From DATARH01 sp036278835 (lineage in GTDB: Bacteria > Pseudomonadota > Alphaproteobacteria > ATCC43930 > CGMCC-115725), in contig DASUKH010000292.1 of NCBI GenBank assembly GCA_036278835.1, forward strand, positions 1 to 41,607: a DNA stretch of 41,607 nucleotides, read 5' to 3'. Shown piece after piece: positions 1-8,191 of this stretch; position 1 is the first letter of the stretch; each line of letters begins with the position of its first letter. Both the position numbers and the translations under genes were made by a program. The notes beneath the pieces are model-generated. The model worked only from the letters and a program-made list of their open reading frames with translations, was not told where the DNA came from and made no database searches.

Positions 1-1
1 C

Positions 2-937
2 ATGCCGTTGCGCAGCAAGGTCGTCATCACCTGTGCGGTGACCGGGTCGATCCACACCCCGACGATGAGCCCCTATTTGCCGCTGACCCCGGACGAGGTG
101 GCGAAAGACGCGATCGCCGCCGCCGAAGCGGGCGCCGCGATACTCCACCTGCATGCGCGCGACCCGAAGGACGGGCGGCCGACCCCGAACCCCGACGTGT
201 TCATGCAGTTTCTGCCGCGCATCAAGCAGGCGACCGACGCCGTCGTCAACATCACCACCGGCGGCGGCCACGGCATGACCATCGAAGAGCGGCTGGCGGC
301 GCCGCTGCGCGCCAAGCCTGAGATGTGCTCGATGAACATGGGGTCGATGAATTTCGGGCTTTATCCGATGCTCGACCGCTACAAGGAGTGGAAATACGAA
401 TGGGAGCCGCGGCAGCTTGAAATGACGCGGGATTTCATCTTTCGCAACACATTCAAGGACATCGAGCATATCCTGAAGGAGTTGGGCGAGGGCTGCGGCA
501 CCCGCTTCGAGTTCGAGTGCTACGATGTCGGGCACCTCTACAACCTCGCACATTTCCTCGATCGCGGCCTCGTCAAGCCGCCGCTTTTCGTGCAGACGAT
601 TTTCGGCATTTTGGGCGGGATCGGCGCCGACCCGGAAAACCTGGCGCACATGAAACGGATCGCCGACAAATTGTTCGGCGACGCCTATGCATGGTCGATC
701 CTGGCGGCCGGGCGACACCAATTGCCGCTGATCTCGATGGGCGCAATCATGGGCGGCAACGTGCGGGTCGGGCTCGAGGATTCCCTGTGGCTCGGCCGCG
801 GGCAACTGGCGAAGAGCAACGCCGACCAGGTCAGCCGCATCCGCACGATCCTCGAAAACCTGTCGCTCGAAATCGCCACCCCGACCGAAGCGCGCGCGCT
901 GTTGCAGCTCAAAGGCGGCGACGCGGTGGCGTTCTGA
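2..937 (+). CDS. BKACE family beta-keto acid cleavage enzyme (DUF849)
   Basis: A 311-residue protein of the 3-keto-5-aminohexanoate cleavage enzyme (Kce/BKACE) family. These Zn-dependent TIM-barrel enzymes condense a beta-keto acid with acetyl-CoA to give a CoA ester plus acetoacetate. Visible in the sequence: the N-terminal strand KVVITCAVTGS, the metal-binding HLHARDP motif (His49 and His51), the TTGGG glycine loop and the C-terminal NVRVGLEDS motif. Length is normal for the family. The ATG at base 2 is almost at the window edge, but MPLRSKVVITCAVTGS is a typical family start, so the gene is probably complete. The substrate cannot be read from sequence; family members act on 3,5-diaminohexanoate breakdown products, dehydrocarnitine and others. 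It converges on the VOC gene, with a hairpin between them. Confidence 0.93.
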   Translation: MPLRSKVVITCAVTGSIHTPTMSPYLPLTPDEVAKDAIAAAEAGAAILHLHARDPKDGRPTPNPDVFMQFLPRIKQATDAVVNITTGGGHGMTIEERLAAPLRAKPEMCSMNMGSMNFGLYPMLDRYKEWKYEWEPRQLEMTRDFIFRNTFKDIEHILKELGEGCGTRFEFECYDVGHLYNLAHFLDRGLVKPPLFVQTIFGILGGIGADPENLAHMKRIADKLFGDAYAWSILAAGRHQLPLISMGAIMGGNVRVGLEDSLWLGRGQLAKSNADQVSRIRTILENLSLEIATPTEARALLQLKGGDAVAF

Positions 938-962
938 GCTTCCCATAAAGCAATTTCCGCTG

Positions 963-980
963 TCCCGGCTTTCGCCGGGA
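963..980. terminator. Hairpin between convergent genes, likely terminator
   Basis: A 7-bp perfect stem (TCCCGGC/GCCGGGA) with loop TTTC lies in the 56-nt gap between the convergent BKACE and VOC genes. T-rich plus-strand sequence follows from about 988 to 1012. It probably ends the BKACE transcript. The core TCCCGGCTTTCGCCGGGA also occurs inverted at 14886-14915, so the hairpin is a member of a dispersed palindromic repeat. Confidence 0.55.
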
Positions 981-993
981 ATGCGGTATTTGG

Positions 994-1380
994 CTATTTT
1001 TGGTTGTTTTTATAGCGGCCGACCTCGACGATTTCCGAGATCGTGCCGTCGGGGGCGCGGTATTTGATCGCGTCGCCGGGCTCGTTTTCGAGGATCGTGC
1101 CGCCATTGGCCTCGATCCGCGCGATAAAGGCGGTAATGTCGTCGACCTCGATGCCGAAATGGTGGATCGCCGAACCGGGGCCGACGAGCTTCGCCTCGGG
1201 GTCGTCCTCGCTGTCATAAACCATCAGCGCGAGGTCGATCGTGCCGTCGGTCATGTGCCGCGAGACGTGGCCGCGAGACCGCCCGGTCTTGACCTGCCGG
1301 AAACCGAACACGTTTTCGTAGAACCGGGTCGCCGTTTCGAGATCGGCGACCTTCAGGGCGATGTGGTTGATGCGCGCCAT
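994..1380 (-). CDS. VOC (glyoxalase/bleomycin-resistance) family protein
   Basis: A 128-residue vicinal-oxygen-chelate protein with two beta-alpha-beta-beta-beta modules. It starts MARINHIALKVADLE (first metal His7) and has IHHFGIEVDDI in the second half and a C-terminal GTISEIVEV strand carrying the usual final Glu. Family members are dioxygenases, lyases or isomerases; this sequence does not identify the reaction. It is the last gene of a minus-strand series, 15 nt after the MBL hydrolase gene, so it is probably co-transcribed with the reductase and hydrolase upstream. The ATG at 1380 has an AGGGAGG-like ribosome binding site (complement of CCTCCCTT). Confidence 0.85.
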   Translation of the reverse strand: MARINHIALKVADLETATRFYENVFGFRQVKTGRSRGHVSRHMTDGTIDLALMVYDSEDDPEAKLVGPGSAIHHFGIEVDDITAFIARIEANGGTILENEPGDAIKYRAPDGTISEIVEVGRYKNNQK

Positions 1381-1395
1381 TTTCAGCCTCCCTTG

Positions 1396-2433
1396 CTACG
1401 CGGCTTTGCGCAGGAATCTATCGATGTCGTCATCGCCGCGTTCGCGGACCAGTTCGCCCTTGCCGACAAGGTAGTGCAGATGGGCGAGCGTCTCGCCGAG
1501 CGCGAAACCGGTCTGGTGGCGATCGAGGCGGCGCCGGAACAGGAGCGGCATCACCTCGGCGGCACTCAGCGGCCGGGCGCAGGCCGCCATGACCTCGGTG
1601 CATCGCGCCGCGTGGTGGTCGGCCAATTCGGCGATCCGCGCATGCACGCCGCGGAACGGCAGATTGTGCGATGGCAACACCAACGTGTCGGCCGGCAACG
1701 CCCCGCGCAGTTTCTCGAGGGAGCGCAGATAGCGGGCGAGCGGGTCGCCGTCCGGCTCGTGCGGCTGGACGCTGATATTGGGCGAGATGCGCGGCAGGAT
1801 CTGGTCGCCGGCGATCAAGACGCCGGTCTCGGGGCAATAGAGGCAGGCGAGTTCCGGCGCGTGCCCCTCGCCGATAATGACCCGCCAGTCGCGCCCGCCG
1901 ATCGTCAGGCTCATGCCGTCCGAAAGCCGGCGGTAGGCCGGCGGCACCGACGGCACGCCGCGACGATAGCCGGCATGGCGCTCGGCGAACATCGCGCTCG
2001 CCGCCTCGTCGAGGCCGGCATGGCGGGCAAAATCGCGGGCCGAGCGCGCGTAATCGGCGGCGCCGGCGCCCGCCATCAGCCGTGCGTGCAGCCATTCCTT
2101 TTCGGCGATCCATAAGGGCGCCTCCCAGCGCTCGGCGAGCCAGCCGGCCAGCCCGATATGGTCGGGGTGGTAATGGGTGACGACGACCCGCCCGACCGGG
2201 CGCCCCGCCAGCCGCTCGGCGAAAATCCGCTCCCAGAGGCCGCGCGTCTCGTCGCCGGCATAGCCGCAGTCGACAATCGCCCAGTGCGGCCCGTCTTCGA
2301 GCAGCCACAGATTGATGTGGTCGAGCGCGAACGGCAGCGGCATGCGCAGCCAGTGGATTCCTGGCGCGACCGGCACGGTCTCGCCGGGCGGCGGCGCGGC
2401 TTCCGCGGCCGGAACGATGCTGGAAAGGTTCAT
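1396..2433 (-). CDS. MBL-fold metallo-hydrolase
   Basis: A 345-residue metallo-beta-lactamase-fold hydrolase. The metal motif HYHPDHIG (His87, His89, Asp91, His92) is intact, followed by GEGHAPELACLYC (third metal His), AGDQILP (metal Asp) and LPSHNLPF (last His). The roughly 100-residue C-terminal helical extension resembles the winged-helix/LACTB2-type tail of thioesterase-like or RNase Z-like MBL proteins. Substrate unknown; a thioester or lactone fits its place between a ferredoxin-type reductase and a VOC protein. It lies 31 nt downstream of the reductase on the same strand. Confidence 0.88.
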   Translation of the reverse strand: MNLSSIVPAAEAAPPPGETVPVAPGIHWLRMPLPFALDHINLWLLEDGPHWAIVDCGYAGDETRGLWERIFAERLAGRPVGRVVVTHYHPDHIGLAGWLAERWEAPLWIAEKEWLHARLMAGAGAADYARSARDFARHAGLDEAASAMFAERHAGYRRGVPSVPPAYRRLSDGMSLTIGGRDWRVIIGEGHAPELACLYCPETGVLIAGDQILPRISPNISVQPHEPDGDPLARYLRSLEKLRGALPADTLVLPSHNLPFRGVHARIAELADHHAARCTEVMAACARPLSAAEVMPLLFRRRLDRHQTGFALGETLAHLHYLVGKGELVRERGDDDIDRFLRKAA

Positions 2434-2464
2434 GAATTCTCCCGAGAGTCGCGGCGCCGGCGGA

Positions 2465-3412
2465 TTACAGATCGAGTTCCAGGACCTCGCTCAGCGCCCG
2501 CGAACAGCAGATCAGCAGGTGGGTCCGGCGTGCCGCCTCGCCGAGGATCGGGTCGCGGTGGTCCACCTCGCCGGCGGTATAGCGGGTGAGGCACGTCCCG
2601 CAATAGCCGAGTTCGCACGAGGTGCGGGTCTCGATCCCGTTGCGCCGCAACACCTCGATGATCGTCTCGCCGGGCAGCACCTCGTATTCGCCGCCGCTCC
2701 GGGCGAGGCGCACCCGGAACGGCCGGTCCTCGGCGAGGCGCGCCGGCGGCGCCGCCTCCGGCCCGGTGAAGTATTCGCAATGCACGGTACCGGCCGGCCA
2801 GTGCGCCGAGGCGGCGGCGGCGGCCCGCATCATCCCGGCCGGGCCGCAGTAATAGAGATGCGTGCCGGGCTGCGGCTCACGCAGCAGGGCGGCGATATCG
2901 AGCCCCTTTGCCGGGTCGCCGCCGTCGTAATGGAAGACGACCTTGCCCATCGCCGCCAGGAGGTCGAGCTCCTCGCGGAAGGCGGCGCGCTCCGGCGAGC
3001 GGGTGCAGTAATGAAGGCTGAACTCTGCCCCGCGGCGCTTCAGCTCGGCGATCATCGCCATGATCGGGGTGATGCCGATGCCGCCGGCCAGCAGGAGGTG
3101 CCGTTCGGCGTCCTCCGCCAACGGGAAATTGTTGCGCGGCAGCGAGACCTCGACCATGTCGCCGACCCGGACCGCATCATGCAAATGGCGCGAGCCTTCG
3201 CCGAGCTTGTCGCGCAATACCGCGATGCAGTAGCGCCGCCGCTCAGCCGGGTCGTTCCACAGCGAATAGTCGCGCCACACCGCGTCGCCGAGCCTGACCC
3301 CGACATGGGCGCCGGCGGTAAAGCGCGGCAGATCGTGGCCGTTCGGATCGACCAGCTCGTAGCCGTTAATATCTTCGGCAAGCCAGGTGATCGAGCGGAC
3401 GCGCAGGCGCAT
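2465..3412 (-). CDS. PDR/VanB-type oxidoreductase (FMN/NAD + 2Fe-2S ferredoxin)
   Basis: A 315-residue phthalate-dioxygenase-reductase type protein. The N-terminal flavin-binding barrel carries WRDYSLWN, the NAD domain has LLAGGIGITPIMAM and YYCGPAGMM, and a plant-type 2Fe-2S ferredoxin domain sits at the C-terminus with Cys266, Cys271, Cys274 (CELGYCGTC) and a final Cys at 302/303. Such proteins carry electrons from NAD(P)H to a Rieske or other terminal oxygenase. No oxygenase subunit is visible in the window, so its partner must be elsewhere. It is in the minus-strand train with the MBL and VOC genes. Confidence 0.92.
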   Translation of the reverse strand: MRLRVRSITWLAEDINGYELVDPNGHDLPRFTAGAHVGVRLGDAVWRDYSLWNDPAERRRYCIAVLRDKLGEGSRHLHDAVRVGDMVEVSLPRNNFPLAEDAERHLLLAGGIGITPIMAMIAELKRRGAEFSLHYCTRSPERAAFREELDLLAAMGKVVFHYDGGDPAKGLDIAALLREPQPGTHLYYCGPAGMMRAAAAASAHWPAGTVHCEYFTGPEAAPPARLAEDRPFRVRLARSGGEYEVLPGETIIEVLRRNGIETRTSCELGYCGTCLTRYTAGEVDHRDPILGEAARRTHLLICCSRALSEVLELDL

Positions 3413-3460
3413 AGGGCCGTTATCGGCCCGAAAACCGTCGGATGCAAATGCGAAACCGGG

Positions 3461-3715
3461 TCACCGCGGGCGGCGCTCGCGCCAGCACCGGACGAGACCC
3501 CACAGGCTGATCGCCGCCCAGAAGACCTCGATCACCACCGACGGGAAGTTCCACTCATAGAACAGCGACACCAGGATCAACAATGCCGCGGCGAGGTTGG
3601 CGAGCGGATAGCGCCAATCATAGGCGTGCAGCCAGCGCTGCTGCGTGGCGAAATAGGCGCCGACCGCCAGCGCGGTGCCGACAAGGCCGGCGACGTCGTA
3701 ATATTCGATGACCAT
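3461..3715 (-). CDS. Small integral membrane protein, CBU_0592-like
   Basis: An 84-residue protein with three predicted membrane segments: about residues 8-24, 38-55 and 58-77. It opens MVIEYYDVAGLVGTALAVGA and has NLAAALLILVSLFYEWNFPS in the middle, the pattern of the CBU_0592-like/YgjV-like small membrane proteins. No biochemical role is established. The frame stays open far upstream, but the ATG at 3715 gives the family-like N-terminus and lies 17 nt after the stop of the substrate-binding protein gene. Confidence 0.75.
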   Translation of the reverse strand: MVIEYYDVAGLVGTALAVGAYFATQQRWLHAYDWRYPLANLAAALLILVSLFYEWNFPSVVIEVFWAAISLWGLVRCWRERRPR

Positions 3716-3732
3716 CCGGCGCAACCTGCCGC

Positions 3733-4734
3733 TCAGCTTCCTTTCAGGTCGCGGGATGCGGGCAGAAAAAAATCCCGCCAGGAGTGGGGCTGGCGCTTCA
3801 GCCGGCCCGTGCGGTGCATCAAATCCGCCAACCGCATGACCCCGCGCGGCGCCGCGTCGTAAGAGAGATCGGGACCGCCAATCACGTCGGTCAGGTCCTC
3901 GACCGGCATCGCGCCGCCGCTCAGCCCGGCCAGATACTCCGCCGCCTCGCCGCGGTTCTTGTGGATAAAGTCGTCGGCCGCCTGCACCGCGGCAAGCACC
4001 GCCTTCGACAATTCCGGGCTGGCGGCCGGCGAGCGGTTGGCGGCGGCCAGCACCGCCACCGTGTGCGGACCGGCGATGTCGAACGAGTCCATCACGCGGT
4101 GGATTTTGCCGTCGGCGAGTTCGTCGTCGGCAAACGGCATCGGCGCGAAATGCGCGTCGATATCGCCCTTGCCCGAAAGGAGCGCCTCGTCCGCCGCCTG
4201 GTCGGGGCGCGCCACCATGAGCGGATCGAGCCGGTTCCAATGTTCCGGCCCCCATTCCTGCGAGGCTGCCATTTCCAGCATCAGCGCCGGCTGCGACAGC
4301 GGCACCGCCGGCACCCCGATGCGGTCCTTGGCGGTGAAATCGAGGATCGTGCGGATCGCCGGGTTGCGGGTCACCAGCACGTAGGGGCGCGCCGCGACCG
4401 CTGCCAGCCCGACAACCGGCGGCTTGCCGTTGCCGGCCTGTTCCGCCACGAGGAGCGGCACGAGATCGACCATCGCCAGATCGGCCGAACCGCTCTCGAG
4501 CGCCTTCAGCGGCCCCGCCTCGCCGGGGGTGCTCCAGGTCACATGCACCGCGCCCAGCCCCATCGACTCGGCTGTGCGCTCGATCAGGTGCTCGTGCTGC
4601 ATGACGACGAGCGGCAGGGCCAGCACATCAACCGGCCGCACGATGCGCAATTCCGCCTGTTGTGCCAATGCCGGCCGCGCCGCGAGCAGCAGCAGAGCGA
4701 GCATTGCGGTCTTCACGGCGAAGCGGCGGCGCAC
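3733..4734 (-). CDS. ABC-type substrate-binding protein (NMT1/SsuA-like)
   Basis: A 333-residue periplasmic binding protein. The Sec signal peptide (MRRRFAVKTAMLALLLLAA) should be cleaved after ALA at residue 24. The mature part has the NMT1/TauA/SsuA layout: a first lobe with ESGSADLAMVDLVPLLVAEQ, a hinge and a second lobe with VTRNPAIRTILDFTAKDRIGVPA. Relatives bind sulfonates, nitrate, pyrimidine precursors or aromatic acids; the ligand is not deducible here. No permease or ATPase gene is adjacent, so it is an orphan. Its start overlaps the end of the DUF455 gene by 22 nt, implying co-translation. Confidence 0.85.
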   Translation of the reverse strand: MRRRFAVKTAMLALLLLAARPALAQQAELRIVRPVDVLALPLVVMQHEHLIERTAESMGLGAVHVTWSTPGEAGPLKALESGSADLAMVDLVPLLVAEQAGNGKPPVVGLAAVAARPYVLVTRNPAIRTILDFTAKDRIGVPAVPLSQPALMLEMAASQEWGPEHWNRLDPLMVARPDQAADEALLSGKGDIDAHFAPMPFADDELADGKIHRVMDSFDIAGPHTVAVLAAANRSPAASPELSKAVLAAVQAADDFIHKNRGEAAEYLAGLSGGAMPVEDLTDVIGGPDLSYDAAPRGVMRLADLMHRTGRLKRQPHSWRDFFLPASRDLKGS

Positions 4735-5573
4735 GGCTCCTCCCCGGAACAGACAAACTCGTAATAGGCGGCAGCAAACCCCGCCTTGTCGCGGGCGTCC
4801 CGGTTGAACGGCGGCTTGAGCAGGCCGATGAAATGGCGCTTCACCCGGTCGCGAAAGGTCTGCCGCGGATCGAGGCCGCGGGCGGCGCAGAAATGCTCGA
4901 ACCAGCGCACCCCGGTCGCCACGTGGCCGATCTCGTCCTGGTAGATGCGGGCGAGGATCGCGGCGCTGTCGGGGTCGCCGGCGCGCTCCAGGCGGGCAAT
5001 CATCTCGGGGGTCACGTCGAGACCGCGCGCCTCCAATACCAATGGCACGATCGCGAGGCGGGCGAGCAGGTCATGTGCGGTTGCCGCGGCGGCCTCCCAC
5101 AACCCGTCATGCGCCGGCAGGTCGCCGTAAGCGGCGCCGAGCGCGCCGAGCCGCTCCGCCAGCAGCGCGAAATGCCCGGCCTCCTCGGCCGCCACGTGCT
5201 GCCAATCGTCGAAAAAGGCGCACGGCAGGTCCTCGCCGCAGAACCGCGCGACAATGTCCCAGGCGAGGTCGATGGCGTTGAGCTCGATATGCGCCAGCGC
5301 GTGCAGCAGCGCGATCCGGCCCGATTTGCTGCCGAAATTGCGCCGCCGCCGCATCTCGCGCGGCGGGCGCAGCAGGGGGCGCGCCGGCCGGGCGGGCCGG
5401 GCCGGCGGGACGGTCCGCCCGACCGGCATTCCGCCTTCCGACCATGCCGCCGTCAATTCCCGGCTCAACGCCACCTTGTCAGCCGGGTCGGCGGCAGCGA
5501 GCACCGTCGCCGCTCCTTCCGCCAGGGTGCGGCCGGGACGGGGGGCTTCGGCCTCAATAACGGATTCCACCAC
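4713..5573 (-). CDS. DUF455 ferritin-like protein
   Basis: A DUF455-family protein with a four-helix ferritin-like di-metal core: HIELNAIDLAWD, AAEEAGHF and YQDEIGHVATG supply Glu and ExxH ligands. Function unproven. The start is uncertain. The longest frame begins with a GTG at 5612 and reads GPGLRRDDG, the translation of the dispersed repeat next door, so that extension is probably not real. GTG at 5573 is chosen because GGAG lies 8 nt upstream; GTG at 5570 or 5582 is also possible. With GTG 5573 the protein has 286 residues. The 3' end overlaps the substrate-binding protein gene by 22 nt. Confidence 0.82.
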   Translation of the reverse strand: MVESVIEAEAPRPGRTLAEGAATVLAAADPADKVALSRELTAAWSEGGMPVGRTVPPARPARPARPLLRPPREMRRRRNFGSKSGRIALLHALAHIELNAIDLAWDIVARFCGEDLPCAFFDDWQHVAAEEAGHFALLAERLGALGAAYGDLPAHDGLWEAAAATAHDLLARLAIVPLVLEARGLDVTPEMIARLERAGDPDSAAILARIYQDEIGHVATGVRWFEHFCAARGLDPRQTFRDRVKRHFIGLLKPPFNRDARDKAGFAAAYYEFVCSGEEPCAAASP

Positions 5574-5584
5574 CAGGCCCACTC

Positions 5585-5667
5585 CGTCGTCCCGGCGGAG
5601 GCCGGGACCCACCGGTCAGCCGCCGATGCGGCTGCGCTGTGGATACCGGCCCGCGCCGGTATGACGG
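5585..5667. repeat. Dispersed palindromic repeat, copy 1
   Basis: An element of about 83 bp that begins CGTCGTCCCGGCGGAGGCCG and ends GGATACCGG...CGCCGGTATGACGG. It matches the element at 8066-8147 along its length, apart from a variable middle. Its ends are inverted (GTCRT...ATGAC) and it contains smaller inverted arms. It fills the gap between the hydroxyacid dehydrogenase and DUF455 genes and abuts the DUF455 start region. It belongs to the class of small palindromic repeats, often read as PGLRRDDG or IPAQAGI when translated, that is scattered through many proteobacterial genomes. Confidence 0.8.
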
Positions 5668-5689
5668 CAATGCGGGTGACGCAACTCCC

Positions 5690-6661
5690 TCACCGCAGCT
5701 CGGGCACGATCCAGAACGGCTTCTGGCCGCGCGCCACGCGCTCGCAATTGTCGTAGGCGTTGCGCCAGCGCTTCCAGTGGTTGTCCCAGGTGGGGCCGGC
5801 GGCGTGCGGCGTGTAGATCGCGTTCTTCAGGGTGAACAGCTCGTGATCGGGCTGCGGCGGCTCCTCGCGCATCACATCGATGCCGGCGCCGAGGATCTTT
5901 TCGTCGCGCAGGGCCTGATAGAGCGCCTTCTCCTCGACCACCGGGCCGCGGCAGGTGTTGACCAGGATCGCGGTCGGTTTCATCAGCGACAATTCGCGCT
6001 CGCCAATCAGATTGTGCGTCGATTTGTCGAGCGGCACGTGCAGCGTCACCACATCCGAGGTTTTCAACAACTCGGGGAACAGCGCGAAGCGGACGCCAAG
6101 CGCGTCCTCCTGGTCGACCGTCATCCGGTTGATGTCATAATACTGGATGTGCATGTCGAACGCCTTGGCGCGGCGCGCGACCTTCCTGCCGATGTTACCA
6201 AGGCCGATGATGCCGAGCGTCTTGTCTTCGAGTTCGTAGAGCTTGGTCGAGTTGAAATCGTTGCCGCGCCAGCGCCCGGAGACCACCCCGTCGTGCTGCC
6301 ACGTCAGCTTGCGCGCGACCGCCAGCATCAGCATGACGGCGTGCTCGGCAACCGCCGTCGCGTTGGCGCCGCCGTTGTTGCAGATCGGCACATTGGCGGC
6401 GCGCGCCGCGTCGAGGTCGTAGGTGTTGTAGCCCGCGCTCAAGGTCTGCACGAGCCGCAGCTTCGGGGCCTCTTTGTAGAATTCCGGGCCGTGCTTGAAC
6501 TGGCCGGCGCCGATGTAGAATTCGGCCTCCTTGAGCAGGTTCCAGAATTCGGGGGTGCCGTGCGGCGCGGTGACGAGGTCGTAGCCGTCGGGGATCAGGT
6601 CGCGGGCGATCGCGAGGGTTTCCTCGGAATGGCCGGTCGGGGTCAGGATGCGGTGAGGCAT
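5690..6661 (-). CDS. D-2-hydroxyacid dehydrogenase family protein
   Basis: A 323-residue NAD-dependent D-isomer-specific 2-hydroxyacid dehydrogenase. The Rossmann motif GLGNIG is at 153-158. The catalytic trio is visible as the Arg in NTCRGPVV, the Glu in MREEPP and the His in YTPHAAGPT. The protein reduces a 2-keto acid or oxidises a D-2-hydroxyacid; relatives include glyoxylate, phosphoglycerate and formate dehydrogenases. It lacks the C-terminal ACT domain of SerA. It is on the same strand as the DUF455 series but separated from it by the dispersed repeat. The amidohydrolase gene is divergent, with a 226-nt gap in which I see no clear promoter. Confidence 0.93.
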   Translation of the reverse strand: MPHRILTPTGHSEETLAIARDLIPDGYDLVTAPHGTPEFWNLLKEAEFYIGAGQFKHGPEFYKEAPKLRLVQTLSAGYNTYDLDAARAANVPICNNGGANATAVAEHAVMLMLAVARKLTWQHDGVVSGRWRGNDFNSTKLYELEDKTLGIIGLGNIGRKVARRAKAFDMHIQYYDINRMTVDQEDALGVRFALFPELLKTSDVVTLHVPLDKSTHNLIGERELSLMKPTAILVNTCRGPVVEEKALYQALRDEKILGAGIDVMREEPPQPDHELFTLKNAIYTPHAAGPTWDNHWKRWRNAYDNCERVARGQKPFWIVPELR

Positions 6662-6887
6662 CGGAGCGCGTCTCCTCTGTGCGGTATCGCGGCCGTATCG
6701 TAGCGGCCCGCGACACGCGCGCCAAAGCGCAAAACGGTTGTCCCTGATCTGCCCGCCATCCGGCCCGCCCGCTATGGCGAGTTACCCGGCTTAGCCGGGG
6801 TCCACCTGCCCTGCATGCTACATGCTAGGCAGCCGGTGCCTGGCGGCGCTAGGCTGAGGCGAATGCGAACCGAGCGAGGGCAGCGCG

Positions 6888-8030
6888 ATGAAGTACGACG
6901 TGATTTCGGCCGATTGCCATGTCGATCTGATCTGGCTGCCGCCCGACTTGTTCACAGCGAATGCCTCGGCCGCCTTCAAGGACCGCATGCCCTATGTCAG
7001 CGAGGGTCCGCGCGGGCCGGAATGGGTCACGAAGAACGGCGCCTCGTTCGGTCTCGATGCCGGCATGGGGTCGGCCGGCCGGCCCTACGAGCCGGGCAAG
7101 ATCCACCGCTCGGACCGGATGGCCGCGACCGGCCTCTACGCCGACGAGCAGAAGAAGATCCGCCGGCTGACCAACGCCGACCTGCGTCTCAAGGACCAGG
7201 AGCGCGACGGGGTGCAGGCCGAGGTCTTGTACGGCGTGCTCGGCGCGACAATGCGATTGAACGACGACGAGGCGGCGGGCGAAGTCTGCCGCATCTACAA
7301 CGACTGGCTCGGCGATTTCTGCTCGAAGCATCCCGACCGCTATGCCGGCCTCGCCAACGTCCCGAACCACGGCATCGAGGCGGCGGTCGGCGAGATCGAG
7401 CGGGTGGCGCGGCGCGGCGCGGTGCGCGGCCTCGAAATCGCCCGCAAGCACGACATGACCCCGCTATGGGACCCCTGGTGGAACCCGATGTGGGAGGCCG
7501 CCGCGGCGAGCGGTCTGCCCGTGCATTTCCACACGATCGGCGGCGCCGGCCGCGATTATTCGAAGCTGTCCGGCAAGACGCTCCTGGCGGCGCGCGCCGC
7601 CGGCATCACCAGCTTCCAGATGCACATGGCCGATGTGCTGATGTCGATCGTGTTCGCGGGCGTGCTGGAGCGCCACCCCAATCTGAAGATCGTGATCGGC
7701 GAGGCGGGCACCGGCTGGATCCCCTATATCCTCGACCGCATGGACGCCGAATGGGAGGACCAGTTCAAGGGTCTCGACTTGACGATGAAGCCGAGCGAAT
7801 ACTGGCGCCGCCAGTGCTACGCCACCTACCAAAGCGACCCGGTCGGGGTGAAGCTGCTCGACGAACTCGGCGAAGACAACATCATGTGGGGGTCGGACTT
7901 CCCGCACCCCGATGGCGTCTGGCCGGATTCGCAGGAATACATCGAGCGCGAACTCGGCCACCTGCCGGCGGCGACCCGCAAAAAGATCGTCTGCGACAAC
8001 GCGGCGAAGCTCTACCGGTTCGTGAACTGA
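6888..8030 (+). CDS. Amidohydrolase family protein (metal-dependent, ACMSD-like)
   Basis: A 380-residue amidohydrolase-2 (Pfam Amidohydro_2) TIM-barrel protein. The N-terminal metal motif appears as ISADCHVD (Asp9, His11). The barrel His is in PVHFHTIGG, a second in GEAGTGWIPY and SFQMHMAD, and the catalytic Asp in MWGSDFPHPDG. Members decarboxylate or hydrolyse, for example ACMSD and gamma-resorcylate decarboxylase; the substrate is not evident. ATG at 6888 follows a GAGGGC ribosome-binding-like sequence. It is monocistronic and followed by copy 2 of the palindromic repeat. Confidence 0.9.
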   Translation: MKYDVISADCHVDLIWLPPDLFTANASAAFKDRMPYVSEGPRGPEWVTKNGASFGLDAGMGSAGRPYEPGKIHRSDRMAATGLYADEQKKIRRLTNADLRLKDQERDGVQAEVLYGVLGATMRLNDDEAAGEVCRIYNDWLGDFCSKHPDRYAGLANVPNHGIEAAVGEIERVARRGAVRGLEIARKHDMTPLWDPWWNPMWEAAAASGLPVHFHTIGGAGRDYSKLSGKTLLAARAAGITSFQMHMADVLMSIVFAGVLERHPNLKIVIGEAGTGWIPYILDRMDAEWEDQFKGLDLTMKPSEYWRRQCYATYQSDPVGVKLLDELGEDNIMWGSDFPHPDGVWPDSQEYIERELGHLPAATRKKIVCDNAAKLYRFVN

Positions 8031-8065
8031 CGGGCGTTCCGATACGAAGCCGCATGCCCACCCCT

Positions 8066-8147
8066 GTCATCCGGGCGAAGGCCGGGACCCATGTTTCGGC
8101 CGTCCGTGCGATGGAACTGTGGATACCGGCCTGCGCCGGTATGACGG
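8066..8147. repeat. Dispersed palindromic repeat, copy 2
   Basis: An 82-bp element starting GTCATCCGGGCGAAGGCCGG and ending CTGTGGATACCGG...CGCCGGTATGACGG. It is clearly homologous to 5585-5667: identical 3' third, similar 5' third, diverged middle. It lies between the convergent amidohydrolase and SDR genes, where its hairpins could also stop transcription in both directions. Confidence 0.8.
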
Positions 8148-8191
8148 CGAGGGTGCGAATTGATCCATTGTGTGGCGCGCCGGCGGCGGCC

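Noticed and set aside
5574..5612. N-terminal extension of DUF455 starting at GTG 5612
   Set aside because: It encodes GPGLRRDDG, the translated end of a dispersed repeat, and not DUF455 sequence.
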